Source: Hyphomonas sp. (lineage in GTDB: Bacteria; Pseudomonadota; Alphaproteobacteria; Caulobacterales; Hyphomonadaceae). Taken from it: a stretch of DNA of 6,533 bases. Of the stretch, positions 5,620 through 6,533 are shown in pieces. The stretch lies in NCBI GenBank assembly GCA_029287305.1, contig JARFRJ010000132.1:1-6533 (forward strand), read 5' to 3'. Position 1 is the stretch's first letter, and every line of letters starts with the position of its first letter. The notes beneath the pieces were generated by a model, which was not told where the DNA came from, searched no databases, and saw only the letters and a list, made by a program, of their open reading frames with translations. The position numbers were made by a program, and so were the translations under genes.

Positions 5620-5649
5620 TTGCATACACACACCAATTTCGTGTATATT
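5620..5649 (+). promoter_or_regulatory. Putative sigma-70 promoter of rsfS-rlmH with embedded inverted repeat
   Basis: TTGCAT (5620-5625), an 18-bp spacer and TATATT (5644-5649) match the housekeeping consensus at 4/6 and 5/6. Transcription would start near 5656, just before the AGAGGA ribosome site. ATACAC (5624-5629) and GTGTAT (5641-5646) form a perfect 6-bp inverted repeat touching both boxes, so a regulator bound there could block the promoter. The repeat is seen; repression is inference. Confidence 0.45.
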
Positions 5650-5666
5650 CAAATAAAATAATTTCT

Positions 5667-5672
5667 AGAGGA
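5667..5672 (+). promoter_or_regulatory. Shine-Dalgarno that points to a CTG start for rsfS
   Basis: AGAGGA lies 8 nt before an in-frame CTG at 5681 but 44 nt before the first ATG at 5717. That ATG has only GAAGAG directly abutting it, too close to act as a ribosome site. The 12 extra codons (LSTRIDRSDAEE, Met if used as start) are open and end-to-end in frame; the upstream in-frame stop is TAG at 5666-5668. Confidence 0.4.
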
Positions 5673-5716
5673 AAATTGACCTGTCCACACGCATAGATCG
5701 GTCCGACGCAGAAGAG

Positions 5717-6064
5717 ATGATACGCTCCAGCGCGGCCACCCTTATCGAAACCTTGGAAGATGATAAGGCTGAAGATATCATCAGCATAGACCTTGAGGGC
5801 AAAACCTCCATAGCAGATACAATGATTATCGCCTCCGGGCGATCTGCTCGCCTTGTTTCGGCGATGGCGGATCATTTGACCCGGAATTTGAAAGAGGGCG
5901 GCAAAAACAAGTATCGCGTCGAAGGCTTACCCAATGCCGATTGGGTGCTGATTGATACGGGTGACATTATCGTCCACTTGTTTCGTCCTGAAGTACGCAA
6001 ATTCTATAATCTGGAACGTATTTGGGCCTCTGAGGTCAGCAATCACCGCCTGGAACGCACTTGA
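5717..6064 (+). CDS. rsfS: Ribosomal silencing factor RsfS (YbeB/Iojap family)
   Basis: RsfS binds ribosomal protein uL14 on the free 50S subunit and blocks joining with 30S, lowering translation when nutrients are short. The 115-residue product carries the family's run of motifs: DIISIDLEGKTSIADTMIIASGRS (about residues 20-43), MADHL, YRVEGLPNADWVLIDTGDIIVHLF (about 75-97), then RxFYNLERIWA. Length matches E. coli RsfS (about 105 residues) from the ATG at 5717. A better-placed Shine-Dalgarno favours a CTG start at 5681, adding 12 residues; the ATG is given as the conservative choice. The gene is followed by rlmH with a 2-base overlap, the order common in many bacteria, and is transcribed from its own putative promoter (5620-5649). 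The nadD gene often found upstream is replaced here by a divergent dehydrogenase. Confidence 0.95.
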   Translation: MIRSSAATLIETLEDDKAEDIISIDLEGKTSIADTMIIASGRSARLVSAMADHLTRNLKEGGKNKYRVEGLPNADWVLIDTGDIIVHLFRPEVRKFYNLERIWASEVSNHRLERT

Positions 6065-6525
6065 AGCTGAGCCTTTTGGCGGTCGGGATCGAAAAGGCAG
6101 GTCCAGAGCAGGATTTAATCAGTGATTATGTTCGCCGCTTTAGCAAACTGAGCCGGCCTCTTGGCCTGTCGGGTCTTGATATTATGACGGTCAAATCCGG
6201 TGGAGGCCTTGATAGGGAAGGCACGCGGTTACTGGCCAAATGCCCCCAGGCTGGTTTAACCCTCCGCCTTGATGAGGCAGGTCCGGCCTTGCCGTCTGTG
6301 AAATTTGCCGAGCGGATTGCCTTATGGCGCGATCAGGGGACGCGATCCTTGACCTTTATAATTGGCGGGGCAGGGGGCTATAGCGATGCGGTACGCGCGG
6401 ACATTCCGCAGACACTGGCTTTTGGGCCGCAAACTTGGCCGCATATGCTGGTCCGCGCTATGCTGTGCGAGCAGATTTACCGCGCCGCCAGCATCCTCGC
6501 TGGAACGCCCTATCATAAAGCCTAG
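6061..6525 (+). CDS. rlmH: 23S rRNA (pseudouridine1915-N3)-methyltransferase RlmH
   Basis: SPOUT-class methyltransferase that uses S-adenosylmethionine to methylate pseudouridine 1915 in helix 69 of 23S rRNA on assembled 70S ribosomes. It has 154 residues, the same size as the E. coli enzyme (155). The trefoil-knot SAM site appears as FIIGGAGGYSDAV (99-111). The conserved C-terminal half contains PHMLVRAMLCEQIYRA (127-142) and ends in PYHKA; the Tyr-His pair (151-152) belongs to the family's functionally important tail. The N-terminus KLSLLAVG-EKAGPEQDL is alphaproteobacterial in style. Start is TTG at 6061, overlapping the rsfS TGA (TTGA), with GGAA 5 nt upstream; the first residues fit the family only from this codon. 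Expression is probably coupled to rsfS, placing two late-ribosome factors in one operon. Confidence 0.96.
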   Translation: MKLSLLAVGIEKAGPEQDLISDYVRRFSKLSRPLGLSGLDIMTVKSGGGLDREGTRLLAKCPQAGLTLRLDEAGPALPSVKFAERIALWRDQGTRSLTFIIGGAGGYSDAVRADIPQTLAFGPQTWPHMLVRAMLCEQIYRAASILAGTPYHKA

Positions 6526-6533
6526 CTCGGACG

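Noticed and set aside
5594..5875. 93-codon minus-strand ORF opposite the rsfS start
   Set aside because: It overlaps rsfS and its promoter antisense, with no motif or ribosome site.
1..6533. CRISPR array, tRNA/rRNA, transposase, integrase, phage or toxin-antitoxin genes
   Set aside because: No regularly spaced repeats, tRNA-like cloverleaf, terminal inverted repeats with target duplications, or matching protein motifs were found on either strand.

Overview
The window is a stretch of bacterial chromosome with moderate GC (roughly half, by eye). It most probably comes from an alphaproteobacterium. The main support is the rsfS-rlmH pair at the right end, whose RlmH N-terminus has the KAGPEQ-type motif usual in that class. 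The rest is consistent: a glycine-zipper surface-antigen-like protein, and an N-terminal-nucleophile amidotransferase of a type common there. No IS element, phage gene, CRISPR array, tRNA or rRNA was found.

Left third (1-3610): two leftward genes and one divergent rightward gene. A beta-CASP metallo-beta-lactamase RNA nuclease (999 to 1) runs off the left edge. Upstream of it on the same strand lies a class II glutamine amidotransferase (2040 to 1213). Diverging from the amidotransferase, across only 67 bp, is a 500-residue ATP-grasp enzyme (2108-3610) that resembles the pre-ATP-grasp/PGM1-type peptide ligases. A glutamine-hydrolysing enzyme beside an ATP-dependent carboxylate ligase suggests an uncharacterised amide- or peptide-forming pathway. 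The two start regions are framed by a perfect 14-bp inverted repeat (2044-2057 and 2105-2118), so both mRNAs carry the same 14 nt at or just before the start codon. This is the most unusual signal in the window.

Middle (3611-4723): a 278-bp stretch with one doubtful 58-codon ORF, a weak terminator-like hairpin and a short inverted repeat. It leads into an exported protein (3889-4707) with two glycine-zipper segments separated by an Arg/Tyr/His/Gly-rich insert of about 62 residues.

Right (4724-6533): an NAD-type short-chain dehydrogenase (5557 to 4724) converges on the zipper gene with 16 bp between stops. It diverges from the housekeeping pair rsfS (ribosomal silencing factor) and rlmH (23S rRNA pseudouridine-1915 methyltransferase). 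These two overlap by 2 bases, TTG start into TGA stop. A plausible sigma-70 promoter and Shine-Dalgarno upstream of rsfS point to a possible CTG start at 5681, 12 codons before the first ATG.
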